A stretch of DNA of 64,000 nucleotides from Eustoma russellianum (lineage: Eukaryota; Streptophyta; Magnoliopsida; Gentianales; Gentianaceae). The position numbers and the translations under genes are program-made. This document shows positions 12,486-24,938 of this stretch, in pieces. The notes beneath the pieces are model-generated. The model was not told the origin of the DNA and did no database searches. It saw only the letters and a program-made list of their open reading frames with translations. How positions within the stretch are numbered: position 1 is the first letter of the stretch; the number at the start of each line of letters is the position of its first letter. The stretch spans positions 1,421,879 to 1,485,878 of the forward strand of contig AP025041.1 in the NCBI GenBank assembly GCA_036186865.1. Direction: 5' to 3'.

Positions 12486-12789
12486 CTGCACAACTTGTTA
12501 TTACGTTTGAAGTCTTTATTAAGCATCAACTTGTTCACACGGTAACTACAGATTATACTTGAGGAGAAGTATCTACCTGATGCTAATGTCGTACTGACGT
12601 GAATACCCCATCCGAGCTTTCATGTTTCTCGATCAATTAGACATCCAAATAGAACAAAAATGACAAACAAATAATGACCACGGAAAAGATTTTTTTGAAA
12701 GAGATTTTTGTAGTATGAAAGTAAGTATATTTTTCTGAAAATTTGTTATCGAGTTGTCAATATATGGTTACCGAAATGACGGTGTTTAA

Positions 12790-14700
12790 ATAAATTGACC
12801 ACTAAAAAAATAATCGGAATCCCAATTATAAAAAAGTATAAGTATTTTTCGGGGATCTACAACCGAGATACCAATATATTGTTACTGGAAAATGTTTTGC
12901 ACTATCACTGGATTAAGGTTAAAGAAAGTAATATAAGGTTATTTAAAAAAATATATAAAAAAAAGAAAAAGATAGTAGTAGGGATCAATAATGGAAAAAA
13001 AGGTTGGACTGAGGATAATTTCCGTGAATAATATTGGGGGAGGAGGATGGTTTTCGGGGCGAAAATTGCTCAGCACCCCCACTCGAAAACAAAAGAACAA
13101 TGACATCCTCATCCATCAATCAAGACTTGTAATTAATTAAAAAATATGTTCCATCTTCCACTAAAATGTTTGATCATCACAACGTGCTTGTGTAAAACAC
13201 TCCTCTATGCACTATCATTCGGTCTTTCTATCATCAAATTACGGTGCAATAAAGCTGTAAAGCGCATGTTACAATTAATTATAATTTATGTTACGTCTTT
13301 GACTTAATGACATATATTCACCAACACTGTATCCCATTGTCTAACACTCATCTTTTATGCACCATTATTTAGTGTTTTTGCCATCAAATTACGGTGGCCC
13401 GAGAACAAACTAGACTTCTTGTCCGCTCTACACAACGCTATAAATGCACCATTATCTATTTCAAGCACATTTGATCCTTCTCCTAGACATAATCACCACA
13501 TTGAATGTGGTGAATGTGCCGATACCAAATCCGTTTCAACTTTCCAAAACCCTTCTATTGTTTATAAATACATACCAACACCGTTTATACCACCAACATA
13601 ATACCATGTTTTCACTTTTTCAACTTTCTGGACCAAATATTCTTAAGCTTCTCACAAACTCATCTCATTCCATTACCAACAAAATCATGTTTTCGTCTCA
13701 TTCAATTACTAGCATAATCATGTTATGGTCTTATTCTATTGCTAACAAAGTAGCAAGTAACAATCAACAAACGCTATGGACGATGACTTGTCTTACCACA
13801 AATGCATTCATCAAGCATATCAATTGATTCCTCCTCCAAACATTGGAATATACATATCCAAATGGCTAAGTCGTCCCAAGTTAAAGAACACCAACTCTCA
13901 AAGAAGAATCTAGTCCACCATGCATATTCTTTGAGAATGAAGCATTTCTTGTATATTGGCTTTCAAGATTTACCGTTCTTCTTGATGCTACTATTGCAAC
14001 ATTATGCGAAAGTTCTTTGCACTTAGCAAAAAACTTTACTAGCACAAAACTCTCGACAAAAATGATTTGAGAATGTTTTATATAAAAAGTCTAACTTAGA
14101 GACATTTTTTGCATAACCCATCTGGGTAGAGGGTGTTGATAGATATCTCAATGACTAAGCTTCGCTAAAATGCAAATTTTCACTTTCAAATACATACAAT
14201 TTAACTTTGTACGACGTTCATATGTGATGTATCTATTGTTTTCATTTTAATTAAACCAAAAAGAATGTTTATGAACTTCAGTTATACTAAATCTATTTCT
14301 AATATCTCTATTTATCGATTTACCTTTTTGTTTAACACCGTTCTTACGGTGTCTCAGTTATGAAATTATGATATGATTGTAACCAACGCTCATCGTTCTA
14401 AATTCATTACAATTATCCCTACACCGTCTACATAGTGTAAGACATGTCATATTTTGATCTCTAATACAACAAATATAAACCGTCTTAAAAACTACACAAT
14501 ATCATCACAGTGTTACACGCGCCGTGATCAATTTGATCGCGATGTTAATGATACCTTAATGTGCGGTGTTTTATTGACTCGACACTTAATCGAATTGTGG
14601 TGTATATCTCACACGTCTACCTCATTTTATATCTCTCTTTGACGTTTTAATGCATTTTTAGAAAAAACGGCAAATATATGAGCTCATGGCAATTTCGGCC
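12790..14700. repeat. Unidentified repeat-like region with recurring ACACCGT/ACGGTGT words
   Basis: The segment atcaaattacggtg with its flanks occurs twice (about 13230 and 13388), about 158 bases apart, pointing to an old tandem duplication. Downstream, acaccgttcttacggtgt (about 14334-14352), acaccgtctacatagtgt and similar words recur. Frames of up to 127 codons have low-complexity composition and match no family I know. It could be a decayed LTR or DNA element. Confidence 0.3.
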
Positions 14701-15011
14701 TAATATGTACTTAGGTGCAATTTACCCAAATAATGTATCGCGGGGCGGAATTTTGTCATATAACTAGGCCCATCAATTTGGATAAGTGGAATACAGACGC
14801 GTGGAGGTAATAAACCCCAGCCATAATATGTAAGGACCCAATACCAAAAACAGATGTGGGCTTCCGACAACTCAATCAGCGGTTGCACGGCGAAAATGAC
14901 GTATAAAAGATAACCTTCCCTTTTCAACCGCTCGGTGAAAAAACGGAAAAGGGAAACTTTCCGGGAAAAGGTCCTTTAACGGCAAAGGACAGCGGACAGT
15001 TACAGACGGAA

Positions 15012-16966
15012 ATGGTGGTCGCTTCTCTTCTCACATCTCCAACCACCGGCGTCGTCGTCTCTCTCAATATTTCTCCGCTTCTTGAACCCCAATCTCGTGT
15101 CGCAAACTTCAAGAAATCATTGCGCGTTGGTCAATTATGTCAAGGATTGTTGAGAGTGTCATTTATTGAGCGTAGAAATTTCTCGGATATGAGGGTTCGG
15201 GCCATGTCGGATTCTTTTGGGTCCCGGTTGGAGGAGTCTGTCAAGAAGACAGTCGGTGAACACCCAGTTGTGGTCTACTCCAAAACTTGGTGCTCGTGAG
15301 TGCTTTGTAAAGTTTGACTTGGACTATTTTCTTTGTTCCTTCTTAGTCAAAGTTCTTGCTGATTTTGACATAGGTTTTTGTTTTTATTTTCGCTCGGTTG
15401 AAGGTACTCTTCTGAAGTGAAATCCTTGTTTAAAAGGCTTGGAGTGGAGCCCTTTGTCATTGAATTGGACCAAATGGGTAAGCTTTCATCAAGAATTTTA
15501 CATGCGTTGGGATAATTTTCTAGTTCTTTGGTATGTCCTTCATGAAGTAGTTGATTTTTAAGCTAAACATTTTCTCGTTTTCAGGTGCTCAAGGGCCTCA
15601 AATGCAGAAGGTTCTTGAAAGGCTTACTGGGCAGCGCACAGTTCCAAATGTATTTATTGGTATGTTTCTCAGAATTTTGTTGTGTAGTGTGCTGAACTCG
15701 AAATATTATTTGGTTCTAATGTGGAATTAAAAGATGATATTTGTATGTATGCGGGTTCCGCTGAAAGTTTTTTAATTTTATGCCATTATGTTGCTTTGGA
15801 ACAGTAAGGTCAGCAATTCCCATTATATGCAAATGCTTGGCTATATCGTAGTGCGCTTAGCTTGAATATTGTTTAGTCAAGTGTCAGTTTAGAACTTGAC
15901 GTGTTTATGTGGTGCAGCTGAAAAGCTCTTTAATCATATTGCATTGTGGTGCTTTCTGAACAGTAATTTTAGCAATCTCTTTGGTACAAGGGTTGGCTCA
16001 TATCAGAGAGACCTCTGCAGTACTTTTAATATTCCTCATGATATGCAAATGCCCTGGCTCTTATATAGAGATATCCTCTGTGAAATATGGGTTTACAAGA
16101 TAAGAATGAAATGCGAGGAATTCCCTCTGTAGTACTTCTGCATTGTAAGGCTATGTTTTTTTCACACTAACGAGTAGTACATTTCTAATGATCACAAAAG
16201 ATGATGGCCAAGGGATGAATCTTAAGTCCCCATTAACTTCGCAGTGTTTGTTTATTTGTATGATTTCTACTACCACCACCACTACTACTACTAAAATAGT
16301 TATTTTTTTTTCTTTTTCTTCCTATCTATAGGGGGAAAGCACATCGGAGGCTGTACAGGTACACGAACCAATACTGCTTCTCCAAATAGAGTGTTCTGGT
16401 TCCGTTTTATGGAAACATTATTTGTAGTCTCGTTCCCATTTTGTGCTGCCACTTATCAGGGTCCCTTGCAAGGCCTCCGCTGGTTAACTGACATTGCATG
16501 TTTGTTTGTGTGCTTGAGCATATATAGATAATTTCAAGATTTCTACACTGTTAGCTTTTTGTTGATGAGGTGCTGCTGGCCAACTGTAAGTTAGTTGTTA
16601 AGATTTATGCGAACAAAGTCATGGGAATGATTAGTGTGTAATATGTGAATTAGATTGTTATATGTGAAACATGGAGCCGTGGGCTTTCTCAGGGAACAAG
16701 TATTTGGCTAGTCAAGTTGTATAATTTGCATAAATTTTCTTTGGGGAATGTCCGCCAATTCTTCTGAGTTTGTCATGTTTGAATGATGCATAACTATTTG
16801 GTGCACTCACTGAGATTTGTAATTAGAGAAAGCATGACTGTGTATTGCTAAAAATCATGATTTGTTCACTTTCTCTCATGTTTCAGATACAGTTAAACTT
16901 TATAGGAAAGGAGAGCTTGAACCAATGTTGTCAGAAGCTTCTGCTAAGAAGACCAAAAGCCCTTAG
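15012..16966 (+). CDS. Chloroplast glutaredoxin, GRXS12-type (WCSYS active site)
   Basis: A thiol oxidoreductase using glutathione, probably in the plastid stroma, where this type reduces protein-glutathione disulfides. Exons 15012-15295, 15404-15477, 15585-15659, 16332-16358 and 16887-16966 join to 179 residues. Residues 1 to about 65 are Ser/Arg/Leu-rich and acid-poor, as in a transit peptide. The mature domain begins near SDSFGSRLEESVKKTV. The active site WCSYS is residues 93-97: Ser at the second redox position marks it as monothiol S12 rather than C5 (WCSYC). TVPNVFIGGKHIGGCTD carries the cis-Pro loop and glutathione-binding GG. Intron 1 splits the active-site codon for Ser95, and exon 4 is only 27 bases. 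All splice sites are GT/AG. Confidence 0.94.
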
Positions 16967-19075
16967 GACGCGCTGGTCACCCATCAGGCTGTGCAGAGTC
17001 TATCCATGTTTTGTGTAAGGTCATCTTTCCATGTAACTTCTGCATCGGATTTATGTTTCGGATTTATGTACACAGTCTACTCGGTGGTCTTTACTGCTAA
17101 CAGTTTCCTTTATGTTTCCATTATAATTGCAGTGTACTGGGCTCTTGGAGGCAGGCTGTTTTCTTTATTTTCAGGTGGACACTCATCCAAACAAGTAGAG
17201 TCAGTTGTGCAGCATTTCAGAATGAGGGTATTACTTGGCAGCTGGTGCGGTGCCTGAGAACACTTGAGAAGCCCGGCCATTGTTTTCTTGATTTTGTTTC
17301 AGCCAACAGTAACCATAATATTTCAATCCTATCATACACATCCCAAGAAAGCTCTCTAAATTTTAGTATTTTATATTCTTTACTTGGATTACTTTTTGTT
17401 TAAAGTCACAGGTATGCAACCCAGGTACTGGTCATATTTAATTCTGTTGGAACATCATGTTATCCAATCAAAGATCAAATACTTCTGGTTTAGTCCATCC
17501 TTTTTAACTGTGTCACCATATCGGGATCTTCAAAATCCTGTCACTTCAAATGTGTACCCAACCCGCCGCGTGGCAAACACCGCGAAGAAAAAAAGGGGGG
17601 GGGGGAGGCTGGTTGTGGTGGTGCAGTGGATGTTAAGAATTCAGTGTTAGGAATCGTGTGTTATACTCTCTCTCCTTAGACCTCTGCATCCCGTGACACT
17701 TGTTAACTGACTCTTTATTGGATTTCTCTGCCTGCATCTATCAGGAATGCTGTAACAATACTCTTTCTCCCTCGCTGACTACTTTCTTCTCCTTATCGTG
17801 CTTCTTACTTGAAATTGGAGGAAGTGTGTGTTTACAAGGCCAGTAGCTAGCAAATTTACGGAACCTGCAAGTAACATATCAGGACTTCGAGCAAATCATC
17901 TCATTGGATGCTTCAAGCGGATGTTACTCCGTTCCTCTTGCATTAGGTTTCTGCATTTGCGCAAGGTTCGGAAAGAGTGCGGATAATATCGCAATCTAAT
18001 GCATGCAGTCTTATTTTACTCGTATGTGGTTGTCAATCTATTAAGGACAGCACAAGGAAGTCTCTTTGGTTTCAAATAATTGATTTGACTGACACCGCTT
18101 TTCGCTAAGATAACAAAGATGCACATGGATTATCAATAGAGCAATTCGACATCAATGACTGACGGAGTTGGACTTTTGTTTTGGACTAAAGATGATTCAA
18201 ATATCGATTTCTTTAAGTATAAGAAGAGCAATACAGAGAACAAAAGCAAAACTTTTAGTACAAGGAGTGCGATCGAGAAAGCAAAAGCATGCTCATACAT
18301 ACCGATGTCTTTTCCTTTGTGCTTTTCTGTTTCAATTCCTGACCTGCATTCGGCCTCTTTGTTACTTTAGCTTTTGACTTTCAGGTGGTACCTACAAATC
18401 AAAAGGCATTTAGTGTCTTTTTGGTTTTGTGCAGAAGACTTACAGTAAGAACTGTTCAGTCTGACAATAATCTGAATCTGAATTCAGTTTGATTGTGAAA
18501 TTTTTGTTCTTATACCGAACGCAATGCCAAACGTTCGTCGATAATGATTACTGAACCTCATTATGAATTCGTTCTGAATTATTCAGTTACAATCTTCAAA
18601 TTTTTTATTTTATTTTAAAGAACAGATAAAAGATTTTGGGACATTATTTCAGAAGGACGAAGGTTTAAACCAAGACATTCGAAACATGAAAACAATAATG
18701 TTATGGGAACCTTAAGGTCAAAGATCTAAATCTGACTTAGTTGGATGTTAGGTTACAAAACTGGTTTGCAGTGAGTTCTTTGTGTGAGTTATCTAGTAAC
18801 GTTTCATTCCTGATTTATATCATCTATTCAACTCTATGACAATGTGGCCTTACAGTGCCAATAATTTGGCTCCAGAAAAATCTATCTATTTCTGGCAGCT
18901 CCCACTTTAAATTGAACGTAGAGTGTAGCATTCATGTGTGTAACAGTATACATAATAAATAAATAAACACTATGTAAGCAATTACTTATTTATCATTTAT
19001 ATTAATATGCAAATGTAAATAGTTATTTTTATGATTAAAGGAAAAAGAGAGAGAAAGTACATAAATGACGAGGCT
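16967..19075. other. 3' flank of the glutaredoxin and intergenic DNA
   Basis: Contains the likely 3' UTR, a G run at about 17595-17607, and at about 18450-18600 a foldback-like stretch where ctgaatctgaattcag is answered by ctgaattattcag. The latter could be a small MITE. Reading frames near 16991-17650 and 18155-18377 look non-coding. Confidence 0.35.
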
Positions 19076-19263
19076 TTCATAGTAAGGGCATCAGGCCATG
19101 CCTCGAGTCTTGAGGGGTAGTGGTAGATGTGAATGATACAGACCACCCGAATCCATTCGTCATCGTCACAGCTCCAATTCCGTTCAGATTCCTAAAACAG
19201 ATAACAACCGCCGGTGTCCACAGCCCCACTGGTTCTGTTGGAACCGGCAATCGGATAAAAACC

Positions 19264-20906
19264 ATGGCCTCCATCTCCCAGTTTTCTGGTATTCCCGTTG
19301 GTTTTATTACTCCCGGAGGTTCCCGCCAGATGGTTTATCCCCTTTTCAGTTGTTTTCGCGGGCAGCCACACCGTAGAGCACCACCGCGCCTAATTACTTG
19401 CTCTGCCTCCGACAAGTCATCTGCTTCCTCTGATATCAGGTCCTTTCCATTATTTGTCGCGTTCCACTTTTTGTTCCGATTGTTGAAATTTATGAACGAT
19501 ATTTATTTTTCTCCATGTATACATGTGACAAATGGACACTTTAACATGAGATTAATTTTCATGTTTACCTGCGTAAATCGCTCTACATTCAGTTTTTTAA
19601 CGATTTCTCAGTGCATCGATTCTGCTCTTGTATCCTGCTTAATTTTTCTCTAGGAACACAACAGAAGTTCTTATGCTTGAATTTTCTTGGTCATTTGGTA
19701 TAAAGAACTTCTGCATTCAAATCCAAGAGAGTCTGCTTTTGTCTAATCAATTTAATATTCTGGTTCCTCTTTTTCGGTTAAGTGATCTAGTCATGATTTT
19801 ATTTTATTTTTTGGCTATTTATCCAGTTCTGCAGCTAAAATACGAGGCGAAGTTCTTGCTCCATTTCGATCTGCTCGGATGTTCTTTTACATTGTTTTCA
19901 TTGCTAGTGGTACTCTCGGTGGTCTTATAGCCACTAGTCGACTAGTAGGTGCACTGGCCAATTCATCAAGGGCAGCTGAAGTCCCTGAAATTCTAAAGGG
20001 CCTTGGCATAGACATTGCAGCTGTTTTAATTTTTGCCTTCTTTTATTATCGAGATAATACTGCTAAAAATGCTCAATTGGCCAGGCTTTCAAGAGAGGAA
20101 AACCTCTCGAATCTTAAACTTACTGTCTCCCAGAATAAAATACTTCCTGTTAGTGCTTTTAGAGGAGTTGCTCGCCTTGTTATCTTGGTTGGACCTTCAT
20201 CATACATTGCAGAGTCTTTCAAATTCAGTGAACCTTTTACAGACAGCCTTTTGGAAAGGGGTGTGCTTGTCGTGCCATTTGCTACTGACATGAATATGCC
20301 CGAATTTGAATTCGGAGAGATGGAGGAAATGAAGGATTTGATTGCGAAAAGAAAAAGGCTCTGGCAGCTGAGGCCTGTTTACGTAACGGAGTGGATCAGG
20401 TAAGTTTTTAGAAGATTGGGTGTTTGAGTTTTCAGTATTATCTAGATCTTGTGCACCAGATTGTAAGCTATATAGCAGCCTGCTCTAAATGAAGGACAGG
20501 CATCATTTTAAAAGCTCTTATTTCTTTCTCTGGATGTTAGGTGGTTGGACGAACAGAAGAAGCTAGCTGGTGTCTCCCCTGAATCTCCTGTGTAAGAACT
20601 AGTAACTACTGAAATGGTTTGTTTTCAGAACAGGTTGACTTGCAGAATGGGGTATATAATGGTATTAATTGAGTTTTGAATTTTGAAGTTCTTATTGGAA
20701 ATAACTTTAGTTTGAAATCCACATTTCTAAAAGAATAAACTGCCTCTCTGTTCTGTCCATAAAGTTATATGTCTCTGCGAATGGATGGACGTGTTCGGGG
20801 CAGTGGTGTTGGTTACCCTCCTTGGAATGCTTTTGTTGCTCAGCTGCCTCCAGTCAAGGGATTATGGACAGGTCTTCTTGATGGCATGGATGGAAGAGTT
20901 CTTTGA
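19264..20906 (+). CDS. Plastid DUF3493 membrane protein, LOW PSII ACCUMULATION 1-related
   Basis: Exons 19264-19439, 19827-20399, 20541-20591 and 20765-20906 with GT/AG borders give 313 residues. The first 50 or so are rich in Ser, Arg and Pro (MASISQFSGIPV, RRAPPRLITCSA), as in a chloroplast transit peptide. Two hydrophobic segments follow: MFFYIVFIASGTLGGL (from residue 77) and IDIAAVLIFAFFYY (about 119-132). The C-terminal half matches the DUF3493 domain found in LPA1, a thylakoid factor for photosystem II assembly, but LPA1's TPR repeats are missing, so this is the shorter plant paralogue type. Its function is inferred only. An in-frame ATG at 19120 would add 48 residues; 19264 is preferred because it starts a normal transit peptide. 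A splice-like pair after the stop (caggtaact near 20910, tttgcag near 21844) suggests a 3' UTR intron. Confidence 0.8.
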
Positions 20907-22610
20907 AGCAGGTAACTCTTGAATAAATTGGCAGTTTTCCGGTTCTAAGAAGCTCTTTCTCTTAAAGCTGTGGGGTTTCATTGTATGAAAGCTTTTGAAT
21001 ATATTGACATTTTTCAACTTATCAACAGGCTACTGTTGACAATGTATTTAGTTTTTGGCCAGGAGAGGATATATAGTACAAGAAGAATGATGTTCATCAT
21101 AGAAATGAACCTTTTGTAGATTTTTTTTCTTATGATGACTTTATCATAAAATAGTGACGATGTTTGTAAATTAGATTAGTCTATATTAAAGAAGACATTG
21201 AAATGACCATAATGAGTACTATATTGAATATTTTATACTATTTATAATAATAATTTGATGTGTCAACTTTATTAAGTCACAAAATTCAGCTAACATGAAT
21301 CAAACCCAATTATAGTTTCATACTATAATTTCCCATTATAATGACGTTCCAAACGGGATGTAAGTCTAGATAACGGTGCTTTTATTTAATATGTGGGCGA
21401 GTAAATTAAATATATCAGATCTTATGGTTTAAGGTGGCTGTAAGCATATGTCGTCATCATACCTTCAATTAGAACCTGTTAGATCTTATGTTTCTTTCTA
21501 AACAGCAGTGATACTTACACAGATTATTGCATCCAAAGCACCGCTTTGTAGCTCCAAAGGTTGTATCAATACTTGGCAAATACTGGTTTCTTTGGTAGCT
21601 TGTTACCACAGGAGGCATACTGTGGTGTATGATCTGTAGCTTTTACTGTATTTTCGTTTCTCCTTTTTCGACTTACGAGATGGGCAAGTGTGCCCTAAAT
21701 GTGTGTTTAAGATACACTGTTTCAAGAATGTTATCTAAACTTCTGTACCTCCAGATTCCGGTTTTTTCCACTAGGTTTTAGCAGTTTTTATCTCGTCAAT
21801 ACAGTTGCCAATCCCTTATATTCTTTCAAGCATTTGGTTTGCAGGCAATAATGGACGGTGGATGATCTTATGGTGGGCTGAACACTGATTGCTGGAAATT
21901 TTGCAAAATTTACAGAATATATTTTTCAAATTTTTGCAACCCTTGGGAAGGGTCCTGCGCAGAGAGCTGGCTAGCATTTTAGCAGAACTTTTGACGGCCC
22001 AAGGAGTACGTTTTCACATAACACAGAAGAGTAAGTGTTCTTTTTGCCTTGAAACAGAGGAAAATTGAATATGTGATTAGATTAGATTGGTAATTTGTGT
22101 TGTACGTTCGCTATATTTACCCTACCTACAAGTTATTCCCTGCCAATTGGGAGGGAAATAATGCTGCCAATAAATGATAAAGTCAAGTCAGTGAACACTT
22201 TGGTTTGCTTGTTTGCCAACCTCAGCTACTACACTACTTAGTTCAACTTTTTGTATTTGCCGAGCCATACAAACAGACATGAATTAAGAACCCATGTCAT
22301 CCGACAAGTTAAATACACTTATCGTATGGTAAATCAAGTCAGCTTTATAGCCTATATTACATTACTAAGAGATTTATATTTGACTAAACGAGGCCGATGA
22401 CAACGATCACATTTGCCGTTCACGATCATCAGGTTGACAGGTTCGGTTTGTCACCACTTGATCACAATTTAATGGATTTGTATTGACGGAACATTATACA
22501 CAATTGTAACTCACGCATTGAAACCGCAATTGTAGTGTGGAAACATGTCCTTAAACAAAGCTAATATAACGAAAGTGCGATATGAAAGCGTCACAAAAGG
22601 CCATGCTACT
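20907..22610. other. 3' UTR with a possible intron, then intergenic DNA
   Basis: After the DUF3493 stop codon there is no further protein-like frame. The donor-like cag|gtaact at about 20910 and acceptor-like ttgcag at about 21844 may bound a 3' UTR intron. The rest is AT-rich without recognised repeats. Confidence 0.4.
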
Positions 22611-23374
22611 TTATCCAACAACCTCAACTTCAACCAAAGCATAGTTGTTGGTAGATACATTTGCATAGTTCACCTTGTTAAAACGTACAACTACAGGTAG
22701 CGGGTGTCTGGGTCCTGCACATCACAATTCAGAAAACCAAACAACTGAGTTACAATTCCACCCATAGCTACTCGCAAAACAACTGAATATGGAACACTTA
22801 AATACGTAATGGTTATACTTAGCCAGCTAAAGCAGCCACCAACATCTCAGAATGAAAAAATTATTCTTATTTGAGAACTGATTGATGCATGACTATCATA
22901 ACCTAATGGGGTTACAGCTGACTAAATTAGCACAAAGATTATCAACTAGTCTAAGCTGAACGTCAAGGAGTATCTTACTTGATCGACGGCTACAACTGAG
23001 CCAGTGATTTTGGGGCAGTAAGACTCCTTCCTAGAATTTTAACCTGTCCACAGAAACACACATATCCATGAAGGTTCAGTGCCTTACAAGCTGAATACAG
23101 ATTTATAATTGACAATGTTCATTGATCAATAATATACACACGTGCATATGTGCCTTCTATTTTAAGTATATTTGTCTTATCGACTTGTGTATATCTTATT
23201 GGTTAATATTTAACCATGGAAGATAATGAAATTAGCAAATCTTTAATGACAATTGTTAGTAGAATTGTTTTTTTTTTTAAAAAAAAAAAGAAAAATCACA
23301 TCTAGGGTGTTTAGAGGCACTTACCTTGGTCCCTCTATTAGGGCCAACAGGAGGTGGTTTGGTAAATAGTGAAG
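22611..23374 (-). pseudogene. psaE: psaE pseudogene (photosystem I reaction centre subunit IV)
   Basis: Three pieces on the minus strand match nuclear psaE exon by exon. The end of exon 1 (to 23325, then GTAAGTG) reads TKPPPVGPNRGTK. Exon 2 (23043-22979) reads VKIL, then after a one-base loss KESYCPKITGSVVAVDQ. Exon 3 (22714-22611) reads DPDTRY, then after another one-base loss VVVRFNKVNYANVSTNNYAL and a TAA stop. Intron positions (before VKIL and after VDQ) are those remembered for plant psaE, so this is a duplicated gene copy, not a processed one. Exon 2 is 65 bases instead of 66 and exon 3 is 104 instead of 105. The transit-peptide part upstream of 23374 is too eroded to trace. Tissue-wide expression of a working product is impossible as read. 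Confidence 0.85.
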
Positions 23375-24264
23375 TCGGATCTTCATCTAGGATCATCGAA
23401 TGATCCAAATGACGAAACTAACGGTAGTTCTGGAGAAAAACTTGAACAAGCAACGACATTAAAGGCTCTGACGATCAAATCAGTTGCGGACGTTTCTATA
23501 TTTAAAATTGTTTTTTGTTGGATGGTTCAAGAGAAACCTATCTTTGTGATCTTTAAATCAGGTATTTTCTCTTTGGGATTGAATATGTTGGATGTTGTTT
23601 TTCTCTCTTGTATGGTTTGGGCAACCAAGGTGGGGAGTTATTGGAGAGTGCCACTTGCTTTGTTCTATTTGTGCATGAACGCCATGTATCGCCACGTATC
23701 GAGTTGCATGGCTAAACTGCTCGCTGGCAGGTGCCTCCTCTGGTCGGTGTATTCGTGGCCGAGCCGACCAGGATGGTTGCAGGTATCGAAGCCCCAGCTG
23801 ACCTGTTGAAGTGACCTATGGCATTCGTTAATGATGAGGAAGCTGACGTGACGGACATGTAAAGATGTTAGCCTTGGGTTCGTCATCGTAGTCGATCGTG
23901 CATTTTGTACACGTCGTTTTCGAGATTAATAGTTTTATTCTCGTCAGTAGCCGTAGCAGCCAGAGCTCGCTGCATGCCACCGCAACTTCATCGGCGGCTC
24001 TTACTACAAGCCATATGGATCCATTGTTTCTAGAAGTTAAAAAAAGCATCCTGAAGCTTCTGGATGTACCGTGAAAAGAGGGGACAATAGAAGTTACAGC
24101 AGATGCAGATGCGCATAGACCATGCTGTGGCTCGCCATAGTCCTCTTTTCTCGATTATTTGGTAATGCTGAAGATCGTAACCAGAAGCAGCGGGAGATAT
24201 TTGTGGTTTTGAATTAAGGGGATTGTATTTTACTAGGACCGACCAATCAAAGCTCAGGAGGAGA
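23375..24264. other. Eroded region between the psaE pseudogene and the copia element
   Basis: A plus-strand frame of 146 codons at 23369-23809 is antisense to the psaE exon 1 area and resembles no protein. On the minus strand ttgatcgtcagagcc (about 23480) could be the remnant of the psaE transit-peptide cleavage region. 23.7-24.2 kb is more GC-rich and may be old transposon sequence, unidentified. Confidence 0.35.
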
Positions 24265-24269
24265 CCTCT

Positions 24270-24856
24270 TGTTGAAGAACTAAACGCGGAATCAGTGAAG
24301 AACAACCACAACGACGATTACAAGAACACACAAAAGTAATGAATAATTGACAAAGAAAAGACTAAAACGAAGAACACAAGATTTTAACGTGGAAAAACCC
24401 TAAAGGGGAAGAAAAACTCACAGCGGCGGCATGCCAAGAAATTCACTATTACCAACTCAGAATTCGGTTACAATTCACTGTATCTAAACTGGGGATTTAT
24501 AGCAAGGGGATCGGCCACAAAAGGGATATGCCTTATACATCGAGTCATGTCATAAGTAGGACTTTAATGGATATTCCTTATGAAAGGATATACATAGAGA
24601 TTCCTATCGAGAGCAGGATTTGATATTAATCAAATCTAAAATCAAGAGATATCCATTCCTGTGATTTTCTGACATATGGCCGACCTGCAGATATGGCCGA
24701 CCTGCAGGTATGGGCGACCTGCGGCTCTGCTCGGTCATCAGTCCAGTTCGGCACACTTCCATCTCTGGCATCAGCTCCCAACTCTAAGTCCTCGAGCTCG
24801 GCCTTTTCATCTCAGCCTCTTCATCTCGGCTGACTTCAGTTCCACCAATCCCAACA
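24270..24856 (-). repeat. 3' LTR of the copia element
   Basis: It is 587 bases and aligns over its length with the other LTR. It is about 35 bases longer because the word ggccgacctgc, present once in the 5' LTR at the corresponding place, occurs three times in near-tandem here (about 24678-24724). The purine-rich tract gtgggagattt (minus strand) lies directly inside it at about 24857-24868, as a polypurine tract should. Confidence 0.93.
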
Positions 24857-24938
24857 AAATCTCCCACTTGAAACTGACTGACTTAGACGCATCATGAATT
24901 TTCTTCTTCTTCAGACTGCCGCCACTTCAGCACTTTCA

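Noticed and set aside
13444..13827. 127-codon frame of Ser/Thr/Asn/Ile-rich composition
   Set aside because: Low complexity, no start context, no domain; lies in repeat-like DNA.
22977..23043. Reading psaE exon 2 directly as a coding exon
   Set aside because: The frame meets a TAG unless one base is added, and exon 3 has an independent one-base loss, so it is treated as a pseudogene.
23369..23809. 146-codon plus-strand frame
   Set aside because: Begins antisense to the psaE pseudogene exon 1 area, no motif or family resemblance, odd composition.
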